From Anodontia alba (taxonomy: Eukaryota > Mollusca > Bivalvia > Lucinida > Lucinidae): a stretch of 64,000 bases of DNA. The first letter of the stretch is position 1. Each line of letters opens with the position of its first letter. The position numbers were made by a program, and so were the translations under genes. The stretch lies in NCBI GenBank assembly GCA_964016985.1, contig OZ024830.1:74245763-74309762 (forward strand), read 5' to 3'. The notes under the pieces are model-generated. The model did not search any database. It worked only from the letters and a program-made list of their open reading frames with translations, and was not told the DNA's origin. Of the stretch, positions 32,101 through 43,708 are shown one piece after another.

Positions 32101-32413
32101 TCCTTAAAGCTCAGTCAACACAGCGAATTTCCGTTAAGTAGGTGGGGCAAACATCATACAACTGATTAAAAGTGGGCGGACCTTTTGACAATTTTTGGAC
32201 ATCTCGGGTATCGATTTCCAACGGACAAAAGAAATTTCTGAAGTCCGCGGTACGTCTTTGAAGTTCAATTTGGACGTCCGGTGGCAATCTCAGGGCGTAA
32301 TATACGTCGTACGTCCGCTTAACGGAAGCCCTGCAGGATTGGAAAAATGTTGCGTAACATCTGCATAGCTGCAGTTGCTATGTCACTCAGTAGAGCGACC
32401 CGTGGGCCTCTCG
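29155..32413 (+). repeat. Interspersed element, type A core, split by a transposon
   Basis: It opens TTAGCTCACTTGAGC and closes CCCGTGGGCCTCTCG. The core (about 29240-30900) is a tandem array of a 145-bp monomer whose most obvious word is CCAAGATGGCCGCCATGG. A non-tandem shoulder (GTTTGTTCAAATGATC...) follows. It is interrupted at 31005-32333 by a separate transposon; the intact arrangement is seen at 46212-46420. All open frames in it (for example 30038-30430) are repeat translations. Confidence 0.88.
31005..32333. mobile_element. hAT-like element nested in the type A element
   Basis: The ends are CAGGGCTTCC and GGAAGCCCTG (perfect 10-bp inverted). The flanks CATGAT and CAGGAT match the single uninterrupted CAGGAT of the 46.2-kb copy, so the insertion boundary is directly visible. 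CAGGG termini suggest the hAT superfamily, although the 6-bp duplication is shorter than the usual 8. Several 60-136-codon frames inside show no recognisable transposase; probably non-autonomous. A block of four GGAAGTCCCA-like repeats lies near 31030-31095. Confidence 0.75.
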
Positions 32414-32925
32414 TTTGTGCATACCATTGGGTTTATTTACACGCTTTGTGTTTACACATGTATACACAGTGCTTCAGCTAGGATTTGAGGGCAGATGCGC
32501 CGGGTAGGGCACTTCTGTGCGCGGTCGTACAAGAATGAGAGCACCCTGACTGTGTCATGTTATGCTTAGTATCAAGACATCATACAATCCTATTCCACAA
32601 TAAATGCCTCAAACTAGAAAACACATAAAAATGACCTTTAAGCATTTGGTGACGTTTTAAATTTTGGTCCAATTTTCATGCAATTTTCACCAAAATGTAG
32701 TTTTATGTCTAGAGTTGAAATAAGGCAGAGGACAGCTGGATAATCTGCCGGCTGACCAAACATGGTGGCGGAATATGCCACCTGTACACGTCATCATAAA
32801 ATATCAACAAAAATCACAAACGAAATGCGTGTCTCACAAATTGAACTGATAACTCAAATGTCAGGATATATCAAGTGGTTATTAATAGATAAAAATGCAT
32901 TTTACAAGTATGAAAAAACTTACAT

Positions 32926-33180
32926 CAGGGTTCATGTCAGGGAAATGTCAGGACATTTAATTTTTTTCAAGGTCAGGAAATTGTCAGGGAATTCTGTGAT
33001 GTGTCAGGAAATTTTATGTTTCAGCCTTATGACACTTGAAAGTTTGGTCCCCGATATATTTTTCTTGCTAAATTCATAAAATTTCTGACTCTGATATTGT
33101 CATGGAAATTTGAATTTACGTCAGGGAAAAGTCAAGGAAATGTCAGGGAATTTTAGTCAATTCTAAATGTATGAACCCTG
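32926..33180. mobile_element. Short element with CAGGGTTCAT ends
   Basis: It begins CAGGGTTCATGTCAGGG and ends ATGAACCCTG. The flanks are TTACAT and TAACAT (6-bp duplication, one mismatch). The interior is built from repeated TGTCAGGGAAATGTCAGG words. No coding content. Confidence 0.65.
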
Positions 33181-33352
33181 TAACATGTTGATGCAGTGTA
33201 CATATTGAAAGAAACACACATGATATATGATCGAAGCAAAAAATATGAGTCTCATCCTGTGATAACCTGGTTTTATGCCATATGTGAACAAGAAAGACAC
33301 ATAGTTTGTGCATTTGTGCTGTCTGATCAGCACAGTTGTTTGATGTCTAGAC

Positions 33353-34659
33353 CAGGGCTCAGGAAAACGGAAAAATAGCCGGTCTGGACCGAAATTAAGA
33401 ATTCTGGACCAATTTCAAACACCCCAAAACGCTAATAAATCAGTTCAACAGGTTTGTGCCTTGAACCCCATTTTTCCCCAACCAACCAATTTTCAAGAAT
33501 CAATGATGTCTAAAAAATCACAAACGGTCAAGTCTTCCCAAACTGACAACGTCCGCGCACCTTTTAAATGCGATATTATGGTAGTTAAAATGCTCTAAAC
33601 GGTCATTTGACATGTATATTGGAGAGACATGAGTAACGGCAACCTACCGCAGCACAAATTAATTACGTCATTATCCAAACATTGTCAAAAAATCAACACT
33701 TCACTGACTTTTGTGCGGTAAACAAGCGATTAACACGAATCATCAATAACGGTAGTCTGATAATTAATCCGTTTGTGTGACACGTGAGAATACACTGAGA
33801 CTGCAAAACATTCAGGTGCAGTCGGCGTGTCCAAAAGATCAAAGGCCGCTTTACTGAGAGTGATAAAAGAATGCACTGCTTGAACGCACCCGTTTTCTTC
33901 CTCTTCTTTTTTGTTTTGATCAACACGGTTTGTCGGTCCCAGATTTGATAAATTAATTCCCAAACCGTGTCCGTCCTGATCAGATGTCTCATACAACGGC
34001 GTCTGATCTGGGTATTATTGATTGCTTCTGTTTTTTTGTTTTTTTTGTTTTTTTTTTTTTTTTTTTTTGTTGTTGTTGCCATAACACGCGAGTATAATTC
34101 AAGGTAGATTTCACGGTAAAAATAATGCACCACTTGCGCTAGACAAGATTGGTCAGTGCTTAAAATTTAATCTGTCTGGTCAGATCTTGAAACATTGAAA
34201 ACTGCAAAACCGCCCATGGCGCAGGCCTGTTTTATTTTACCTAATTAGGTCCATGAAAGTCGTTTCGTTCCGTCTCTCCTGTTTCCCGCCGTCTTCGCGC
34301 TTATACAAGACGGGAATCAGTTGTTTATAAATAGTTTAGGAGAACCCTGCAGAGGTAGAAATAACAACAAAACAGTTTTTTTTTTTTTGTTTTTTTTTTG
34401 TTTTTTTTCTTTCTTTTTACATACCTGACTGTATTTATTGATGACGCCAGCTTTGATCATGCTCGTTATAGCCGGACTTCCGCCATATAACGGAGCTGAG
34501 GTGTATTATTTAAAAGGAGCTTTAGGACTGCCAATTGTCATTAGTTTTCGTGACTGGTGATATATACATATTTTTTTTTTTTTTTTGGAAATGGGGCTCA
34601 TTGATGACGTCATCGTCATCGGCTGAACCGATTCAGATTTCAAAATTTCCAGAGCCCTG
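33353..34659. mobile_element. hAT-like DNA transposon, non-autonomous
   Basis: The inverted ends CAGGGCTCAGGAAA and (inverted) CAGGGCTCTGGAAA are flanked by GTCTAGAC and GTCTAAAC, an 8-bp target duplication with one difference. Both features are diagnostic for hAT. The interior has T-rich runs (34021-34070, 34378-34420, 34571-34590) and open frames without a recognisable hAT transposase or BED finger. Confidence 0.8.
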
Positions 34660-35109
34660 GTCTAAACAGTATACTCCCTATTAAAACTCTCAAGACAAGT
34701 TAATCCAGCTCTGAGGCTGAGTTACATGTAGCCAGCCTGTAGCTGAGTAGGTCAGTCTGAATCTTACTTAATTGAAAATCCCCAAAACAGTTTTTCTGCA
34801 TAGATTTCACTGCAAGCTTATTTTTATTTTTGGGCTTCAGAAGGAGGTAAAATAGGACCTTATGTTCATACTTATTGCAACTTAAACCTCACTGAAATAT
34901 TTTTACAGTGGAAAGATTATTAAAGCCAGGAAATAGGAGCTTAATCTTGCAGTAAGGAGGATGTACATGCTAATAAACCATTATGCCATGAATTACGCAA
35001 TTTTGACCATAAGTATTAAGGTCTTTGTGAACCTGTCAAATTTGACCGACTCAGTATTAGAAGATCCCTAGATATGTTTTGATCTAATTCTGTCTCCCCC
35101 AACTGAAAG

Positions 35110-35830
35110 GGCAGAGATATTGTTTTTAACTTGGTTGTCTATCTGTTTATGTCACAAAATCATGTCCGCTCTATAACTCGGAAAATTGACAAAGGTCATT
35201 TCATGTCAGCTCTCAATAACTTGAAAACAGTCAAGGTATTTTCATGAAACTTCACAGAAATATAAAGTATCATCAGACAATATGCAGTCCCCCAAAACCA
35301 TAACTCTTTCCTGTACATATTTGGAGTTATTCCCCTTTGAAAATTGACAATTGTAATTTCGTTGAAAATTGTTCAAGGTGGTATTATGAAACTTCATAGA
35401 AATATAAAGCATCATCATATGATATTTAACAGTATGTGCGTGTCTGCTCTAAATAAAAAAAACAGTCTGGGTATTTTCATGAAATGTTATGGAAATATAA
35501 AACATCATCAGAGGACGTGCAGGCATTAAAAACTGTGTAACTCTTGTTTATATATTTTTGGAGTTATTCTCCTTTGAAATTTGAATTTAGTTTTGTTTCC
35601 TTTATGTAAGTAGAAAGCCCTTCAAGATATTTTTTTGAAATATTACAGAAATATAAAGCATCATAAGATGATGTGCAGACCAGAAAAGGTGTAACTCTTT
35701 TCTCTATACTTCTTGTAGTAGTTCTATACTTCTTGTAGTAGTTATTCCCCTTTGAAACTTGACAATAGTAGTTTTCCTTGCACTGTATAAGTTCAAAACC
35801 ATTCAAGATAATTATTGCCCTAATGAGATG
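35110..35830. repeat. Degenerate tandem repeat, about 190-bp unit
   Basis: The motif TTATTCCCCTTTGAAA-nTTGACAAT...ATGAAACTTCATAGAAATATAAAGCATCATnAGA recurs about four times (near 35250, 35390, 35490 and 35650). Units are diverged. The sequence is followed by a CATCTGGGTCTACACTGTTTGCA half of the dispersed palindrome (about 35850). No gene. Confidence 0.6.
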
Positions 35831-36496
35831 CAGTTTTTACGGCATCTCATCTGGGTCTACACTGTTTGCACAGGCCTGTCAGATCAAGTACACACAGTAA
35901 AGTATAGCATATGGTAAGAGTCAGGCTCAGACAGACAGGTAAAAGTATGACCAAATCTTCGGTGATAACATCGATTAATGATCACAATGGCAGGACCGAT
36001 AATTTATTATTTTCAGCACTCCCAAAAATTGATGTATTTACACTAAACTTGTTGGATAATGGCTTGTCTGCACGCTATCTGCTGAATGAGTGGATGGATT
36101 TTGACCAAGCTTGCACAGCTGTATTGTTGAGACAGAGACAAGAACAGATTAGATTTTTTTTTTTTACCTCGATCCCATTTTCAAGGTTACACAAGAGCTA
36201 TGATTTTAGAAAATGGCTTGTCAGCACCCTATCTCATTGAGGAATGGATGAATTTTGACCAAACTTAGGCTGACCTAAAAGAATTGTTGGTGTGCTGTGC
36301 TCCTACCTACCCACCAAAACTGGCCCTACCCAAATTTCTTTTTTGGTCATTCTGGAGTTTTTTTGGGTTTTTTCTTTTTGTAAAAAGCCTATTACCTTCA
36401 CTACAATCTTTTTATCATAAATTTTATTTTCAGTTGTGAAATATAATATCTTTATGGACAACATTTTGGACCATATACTGTCTACAGTAAAAGAAA

Positions 36497-37554
36497 CAAG
36501 AGGCCCACGGGCCACAACTCGCTCACCTGAGTGAAACCGCCACTGCAGATATGCAGATGGCATGCAACATTTTTCCAATACTCATATGACAAGGCAATGG
36601 CTAAAACAGTTTTTGAAATATCTTGCTAACAAGGTTACAATACTGAAATTTTCAAAACGTCACAAATAAAACAAGTCATCCCCAATGCGACCTACCAACT
36701 TTCGAGTCAACTGGCGTTTCGGTGCAGTAGAAGAAGCGAAAAATAGATTTTCAAGATGGCTGCCATCTAGGATTTCCGATCGGAATGATTATAGCTATTT
36801 TTGATCTACAAGTCACCCTGATGCTTCCTACTAAGTTTCAAGTCAATTGACTTTTAGGTTTAGGAGAAGAAGCGAAAAATATATTTTCAAGATGGCTGTC
36901 ATGGAGGCCATCTTGGATTTCCAATTGGCATGATTTTAGCTATTTTTGATCTACAAGTCATCCCGATGCTTCCTAGCAAGTTTTGAGTCAACTGGCCTTT
37001 CGGTTCAGGAGAAGAAGCGAAAAATAGATTTTCAAGATGGCTGCCATGGCGGCCATCTTGGATTTCCAATCGGCACGATTTTAACTATTTTTGATTTATA
37101 AGTCACCCCAATGCTTCCTAACCAGTTTGGAGTCAGTTGGCTTTTGGGTTTAGGAGTAGAAGCGAAAACTAGATTTTCAAGATGGCTGCCATGGTGGCCA
37201 TCTTGGATTTTGGACCAACACGTTTTTAGCTATAATTGATCTACAAGTCACCCTGATGCTTCCTAGCAAGTCTGGAGTCAATTGGCCTTTTGGTTCAGGA
37301 GAAGAAGCGAAAAATGGATTTTCAAGATGGCGGCCATGACGGCTATCTTGGATTTCCGATCGGAACGATTTTAGCTATTTTTTATCTACAAGTCACCCTG
37401 ATGCTTCCTACCAAGTATCGAGTCAATGGGCCCAGGGGCGTATGAAGAGTAGGCTTTTAAAGCAATTGTGCACGTCACACGACCCATGATGGACGACAGA
37501 CATTGACTGACCACAATAGCTCATCATGAACACTTCATGCTCAGGTGAGCTAAA
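36497..37554 (-). repeat. Interspersed element, type A core (reversed)
   Basis: It starts AAACAAGAGGCCCACGGGCC and ends GCTCAGGTGAGCTAAA, the reverse of the 29-kb copy, with 145-bp-type monomers between. It is directly followed by a type B block with no spacer. Confidence 0.85.
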
Positions 37555-38684
37555 AATCTGAGCAAATTTGGCTCAGTGGCTTCAGAGAAGTTGTCTGAAA
37601 TTCTCAACGATTTTCCCATATAAATGTTATGGGGCATAGGGAAGCAAACCTGACCTTGCCATAGAAAGGTCAAATGTCAGTGTACGACAATCTTTTTAGC
37701 AATTTTGGTAGATCTCCTGTCCCTGATGATTTGTGCACAGATTCAGCCCCAAGGCATCCTCAGTTCTGGAGAAGATTTTTAAAGGGTTTTACCATATATG
37801 AGCATGGCGGCCATCTTGGTCGACGGACTACGACCATTTTAGCAATCTTTCGTTCCCCCAACTTAAGAAGGCTCAATTTGAAATTTGAGCAAATTTGGCT
37901 CAGTGGCTTCAGAGAAGAAGTAATTTAAAATTCTCAACAATTTTCCTATTCAAATGTATGGGGCTAATACAAATGCATAGGGAAGCAAACTTGACCCTGC
38001 AGTAAAAAGGTCAAATGTCATATATGACAATTCTTTTAGCAACTTTGGTAGACCTCTCGTCCCCGATGATTTGTGCAAAGATTCAGCCCCAAGGCATTCT
38101 CGGTTCTGGAGAAGAAGATTTTTAAAGGTTTATACCATATATGGGCATGGCGGCCATCTTGGTCAACAGAACGCGACAATTTTAGCAATCTTTTGTTTCC
38201 CCACCCTAAGGTGGCTCCATATGAAATTTGAACAAAATTAGCTCAGAGGCTTCAGAGGAGAAGTCGTTTGAAACTCTTAACAATTTTCCCATTCAAATGT
38301 ATAGAGCTCATACAAATGCATAGGGAAGCGAACTTGACCTTGCTGTAAAAAGGTCAAACCTCAACGTACGACAATTCTTTTAGCAACTTTGGTTGACCTC
38401 CCGTCCCCGATGATTCTTGCAAAGATTCAGGCCCAAGTTGTCCTCGGTTATGGAGAAGATTTTTAAAGGTTTTTACCATATATGGGCATGGCGGCCATCT
38501 TGGTCGACGGACCGCAACCATTTTAGCAATCTTTCGTTCCTCCATCCTAAGGAGGCTCCATATGAAATTTGAGCAAAATTGGCTCAGCGGCTTCAGAGGA
38601 GAAGTCATTTGAAAATGTTAACGGACTAACGACGGACGAAAAGTGATCACAATAGCTCATCCTGAGCATAGCTCAGGTGAGCTA
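37555..38684 (-). repeat. Type B core abutting the type A element (reversed)
   Basis: From 37555 the sequence switches to B-type words (GCAAATTTGGCTCAGTGGC, CCATATATGGGCATGGCGG) and ends AGCTCATCCTGAGCATAGC, TCAGGTGAGCTAAAAA. The frames at 37674-37928 and 38354-38608 are repeat translations. The same A-to-B junction recurs at 63935. Confidence 0.85.
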
Positions 38685-38689
38685 AAAAT

Positions 38690-40114
38690 ATATTTGATTA
38701 GAAAAAAAAAATGAGCTACCAACCTACCCATTCTCATATTGGTGGGTAGGAGCACAGCAAACAAAGAATATTTTAAGGATGGTCTTACATTTTGGTATAT
38801 TGTGGCCTTGAGTTTATTATAGATACAATCTATTTTAATATGTCTGTTCAAACTGGTGGGGGGACATATGTTTTCCTCCAAACACATTGTTCTAGTTTAT
38901 ACTTTTTTTTGTCTAAGCTATTTACTCAGTTTTATTTACTCAGTTTTATTCAAGTGTTTTCTTCTTTTGACAGGTTATAACATCTCATTTTGTGTTTTCT
39001 CTACAGAAGATCACAATTTTACTCATTTATAAATGTATAGAGTTCCTTCAGGTACACATTGAAATTTTTCTGATCAGCCAGTTTAACTAAGGTATCTTGT
39101 CCCTTCTCTTATTTGTCTGTCTCTTCTATTTTGTCTGTTCCATTATAAAGTTTTCTTTTTTGAACAGGGTTAATTCAACAATCTGTCTTCATATTTCTGA
39201 ATAAAAGCTCATTTGGTGTGCATTTGCCTCAGACATTATAACATTATTTAAAAACAGTTATAGAAGTAGCCGCCACTTGACAAAACCAACTGTGGCCGCA
39301 GTGAAAACTGATCAAATTGGACAGTATGATAGTATGTTTACTGAAGGACCAAAGGTGTCTTCATGCAGACATAAAGATTCTGAACAGACTTTATGTACAA
39401 GTCAAACTGTTGATTTTGTCATGCACAGACACAAAAAATGAAAGACCTGAAACATGTTGAATCATAGGATATGAGCCAAGCAATGAGAAAACCTGCTTTC
39501 TGCCATATGCAGACAATAAATGTGCATATCAACCTGTGCATCTGTGCAGTCTGATCAGCATCCTTGTTTTGGCTACTAAGATAACATACAATCTCTAGTT
39601 TCTCTGTACTAGTTTGTCTCTGTAGCTGCACAGATCAAATTCAGTGAAACTGGGAAACAAACCAGGCTTTCTCATGTCAGACATGGCTGAAAATAAGTGC
39701 ATACTAGCTTTTATGTGTTTGCCTCTATTTTGTTTTAAATGTCAACAAAAGTTTCAATATTTCAATATTATTTTTGTATTGTTTTTCTCCTAATTAAAAA
39801 TACAAAAAAAGCAAGAGGTCTAATGGTCCTGAACCACTGGGAAGAATATTTTTGAAGGGTTTTCACCAGCCATCCTGGTCATGTGACAGTATTATCTTAC
39901 GAACTTACAACGAAACTATATTACAACATTGTCCATAAGTTTATTTTACTTAAGCATTTGTTTGACATATCATTGTTTGAGATATTGAGAGTTAGCTGTA
40001 CAAGACATAAAATAATACTGTATAAGATACAGTTTTATCAATAGTGGTGGAGACAAAGCCGAGTCATTACTGTGAGTAATATCATTCACTCATAATGCAA
40101 TTTATACATAATGC
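38690..40114. other. No gene recognised
   Basis: AT-rich sequence with short frames only. Words such as TGTGCATCTGTGCAGTCTGATC (about 39535) are fragments of the GATCAG palindrome family. No splice-bounded coding segment is evident. Confidence 0.45.
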
Positions 40115-40127
40115 AATTTATACAGTT

Positions 40128-40434
40128 GCCGGCCTCGGTGGCTCAGTTGGATGCGCCGTCCGACTGGAGACCAGGAGGTCGCGGGTTCAACCCCCGCCGA
40201 GGTCGGCAACATTCTTTCGTGGAGATTGATCATGAAATATTTTCTACGGTCGTTCTCTCCCTTCCGCTGATTCAATAAGGGCAGTTGTCAGTTTCTGGCG
40301 AAAGAATGTGCACAATACTGGTTAACCGCATAGAGGACTAAGCCTGCCCAGTAAACGTGTGGTTAGGTAAACTGACCGCGCTCGACATGACCCCATTGGG
40401 TTGACTGGGCCGTAAAACCTCAACACAAACAAAC
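40128..40434 (+). mobile_element. tRNA-derived SINE with exact target duplication
   Basis: The head (40128-40209) contains an A box TGGCTCAGTTGG and a B box GGGTTCAACCCCC. The body ends GTAAAACCTCAACACAAACAAAC. AATTTATACAGTT stands on both sides (40115-40127 and 40435-40447), a perfect 13-bp duplication, so both borders are fixed. The perfect flanks imply a recent insertion. A complete functional tRNA is unlikely because the sequence continues into a SINE body. Confidence 0.9.
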
Positions 40435-40616
40435 AATTTATACAGTTACGCTGAAAACAGATGTTAGAGATTAAGATTAAACATTTACAAAACAGTGAAG
40501 AAACCATTACATGAGACAGTAACTGCATTGGTTTTCCTGTTTCAGACCTAAACTTAACAAGAACATAATCATTCTCATGTATCTCTCTTTCACTCATATG
40601 AAAATACAAACTCAAG

Positions 40617-40738
40617 CAGGCATTTGAACCTCATGATTGGGGACTAGGGTTTTAAGCTAACAATCATTCGTGCATTGTTACACCCTGCTTTATGTCCTGA
40701 TACTCTCGCTGGTGATGATGTTTGCTTGAATATTTACA
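40617..40738. repeat. Copy 1 of an inverted duplicate (partner at 59063-59184)
   Basis: GATTGGGGACTAGGGTTTTA, AGCTAACAATCATTCGTGCA and TGATACTCTCGCTGG recur inverted at 59063-59184. In both places a CAAACAGTG hairpin lies on the same side (40808-40875 and 58960-59045), so a unit of about 250 bp is probably involved. Confidence 0.7.
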
Positions 40739-41042
40739 TTTTCATTTACACGTTATAAATTATTTAAATACCTTAATGTTCCCAGGTTTTCAGGCATAAA
40801 GGTCATTGCAAACAGTGCAGACTCAAATCAGATATATTAGGAGTAATTTGATTAGGATCTACTCTGTTTGCTACACTGTCTGCATTGTTTTGTGCACTTT
40901 TTTTTGTTTTGGGAAACCACACAGTCCAAATTTTGGTATAATAAATAACAGCCTTATTCTTTTTTTTTAGCTCACCGGAGATAAAGCTCAGGGTGAGCTA
41001 TTGTGATCATCCCATCGTTGTCCGTCGTCAACAATTAGTTTC

Positions 41043-41256
41043 TTAACCCTAGTCCTGCTGATCCCGGACACGTCATGCCTTTGCAAACAGTGTGGATCCA
41101 GATCAGTTGGTTTCTGAAAAAGCCAACTGATCAGGATCTGCACTGTTTGCCATTAAGTATGTGAATTTATATCAACAATCTGGATCAAGTAATCTGATCG
41201 GCTGAAAATTAGAAATGGGCGTGGCATCTTAATTTATTCAGCATGACAAGGGTTAA
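41043..41256. mobile_element. TTAA-flanked MITE (piggyBac-like), 214 bp
   Basis: It starts TTAACCCTAGTCCTGCTGA and ends TTCAGCATGACAAGGGTTAA: terminal inverted repeats with TTAA on both sides. The palindrome GCAAACAGTGTGGATCC ... GGATCTGCACTGTTTGC is central. Removing it restores a continuous type C element (…AGTTTCTTAACACTCTAG…), which supports TTAA as the target. Confidence 0.85.
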
Positions 41257-42020
41257 CACTCTAGAGGTCACAGTTTTGACCCAGTCTTGATGAAACTTGC
41301 CCGGAATGTTTGCCCCTATGAAATCTAGGTCAAATTTGATACTGGGTCACTTGGGGTCAAAAACTGCGTCACCAGGTCAAATGAAAGGAAAACCTAGTTA
41401 ACACTCGAGAGATCACATTTTTCAAGCATTCATCATGAATATTGCTGAAAATGTTTACCTTGATGATTTCAAGATCAAATTCAAAACTTGGTCACTTGGG
41501 GTAAAAAACTAGGTCACCAGGCTAAATCAAAGGTAAACCTTGTTAACACTGTAGCAGTCACATTTTTTTAAGCAGTTATCATGAATCTTGCTTAAAATGT
41601 TTGTCTTGATGAGTTCTAGGTCAAGCTCGAAACTGGGTCACTTGGTGCCAAAAACTAGGTCACAGGGCCAAATCAGCAGAAAACCTTGTTAACACTGTAG
41701 CGGTCACATTTATTGAAGCAATCATCATGAATCTTTCTCAAAATGTTTACCTTGATGATTTCTAGGTCAGTCTCGCAACTAGGTCACGTGGGTTGAAAAA
41801 TTAGGTCACCTGGCCAAATCAGCAGAAAACCTTGTTAGCACTCTAGCGGTCACGTTTCAAGCAAACATCATGAATCTTGCTCAAATTGTTTGTCTTGATG
41901 ATTTCAAGGTCAAGTTTGAAACTGGGTCACTTGGGTTCAAAAACTAGGTCACCAGGCCAAATCAAAAGAAAACGTCTTGATGAGTTCTAGGTCAAGTTTG
42001 AAACTGGGTCACTTGGGGTT

Positions 42021-43708
42021 AACAAGAGCTCTGCCAAGAGGGGCATTATACCCCCGTGGCAAGTAAAAAGATGTAGCACAAAAACTGGCTCCTGTATAAT
42101 TCAGTGCTCCAGATTTAAACTGTAAGTGGAATTACAAAAAAAATTTAAAAAATTTCATTGGGGCATATCTCTGCTGATATTTGGTGAACTGTAACCTAAG
42201 CGACCAAGCTGGCCCAGGAATTAAGGAAGAAGTGACCTCCCTCCTGGACAAATAGGGAGAATTTGCTGTTTCTAGGGAGAAGTGCTTTCTGACGGAGGAC
42301 ACACCACAGAAGCATGACTATTATAAGCTCATATGAGCCTTTGGCTGATTTGTTTTTTCCTATACTTCAATATCGGACCAAACAATAACAAAACAAAAAT
42401 AAACAACCAAAAAAAAAATAAAAATGCTGCAAGGAATTTTTTTTGTAAACCTTTAACTTGTTTAATACATTTTATTTTTGTTCTTCAAGGGAGCCAAATC
42501 AGAATATTAAAAAAAAAAAAAAAAATCCAAAAAGAGTTATGTATTCATACAGATTTAATAATGGCAACCTTTCCTTGCAAATCTAATAAAAGAAGAAAAA
42601 AAAAATCAATATCTTGCCCATATGACCAAAACTTTAGTTATTTGCAAAAAATATACCTATTATAAAATAAAATTTGCACACCATTACCTCTAAACAATAT
42701 GCTACGAAAAGTTTACAACAACTTTCAAAGCGACATAAATCTGCAAATATTTGGTGCACTGTAACCTCGAAATAATATGTGCTGCTCCACATCATCATGT
42801 AACTATTTATGAAGTTTCAGCTTGATCGGATGTAAACTATAGAAGGATTTAGCCAGAAACAAAAAATTAATAGAAATTAATAGAAATTTTCAACAGGGTT
42901 TAACTCTGCTAATATTTGGTGGACTTTAACCTTGAAACAATATGCGCTATTCCACATCATGGTCTAATTACAAATAAAATTTCAGCTTGATAGGATGTAA
43001 ACTGTAAGAGGATTTAGCCGGAAACGAAAAGTTCACTGAACTTTTCAAAGGGGCATAACTCTGCTAATATGTGGTAGACTGTAACCACAAAACAATATGC
43101 GCTGCACCACATCATGGTCTAACTGTACATGAAGTTTTAGCTTGATTGGATGTAAACTGTAGGAGGATTTAGCCAGAAACGAAAAATTTATAGAAATCTT
43201 CAAAGGGTATAACTCTGCTAATATTTGGTGGACTATAACCTTGAAACAATATGCGCTGCTCCACATCATGGTCTAACTACAAATCAAGTTTCAGCTTGAT
43301 TGGATGTAAACTGTAGGAGTTAGCTGGAAACTAAAAGTCATATGAAATTTTCAAAGTGGCATAACTCTGCTAATATTTGGTGGACTGTAACCTCGAAACA
43401 ATATGCGCTGCTCCACATCATGGTCTAACTATATATGAAGTTTCAGCTTGATTTGATGTAAAATGGAGGAGTTAACCGGAAATGAAAAGTTTACAGAAAT
43501 TTTCTAAGGGGCATAACTCTGCAAACATTTGGACTGTAACCCCAAAACAATATGCGCTGCGCCACATCACGATCTAACTATATACCAAGTTTCAGCTTGA
43601 TACGATGTAAACTGTAGGAGGAGTTAGTCGGAAACTAAAAAGTTTACGGACGGACGGACGCCATACCCAGTAACATAATATGTCCCGTTTTTTGAACGGG
43701 CGTATAAA
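42021..43708 (+). mobile_element. Type D repeat element nested in type C
   Basis: It opens AACAAGAGCTCTGCCAAGAG with GGGGCATTATACCCCCGTGGC and ends CCCGTTTTTTGAACGGGCGT ATAAAA. The core is five to six units of about 152-155 bp, with the words ATAACTCTGCTAATATTTGG and TCAGCTTGATTGGATGTAAA (for example at 43054, 43209 and 43361). A GGACGGACGGACG microsatellite precedes the end, as in types B and C. Purine-rich and A-rich (42360-42610) low-complexity DNA lies inside its first half. No coding gene. Confidence 0.8.

Noticed and set aside
33693..34133. 146-codon lysine-rich frame
   Set aside because: Poly-lysine comes from a T-rich run inside a hAT-like element; no transposase domain.
35110..35830. 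Possible gene in a repeated block
   Set aside because: Units are degenerate and all frames are broken.
40128..40209. Functional tRNA gene
   Set aside because: A and B boxes are present, but the sequence continues into a SINE body bounded by target duplication.
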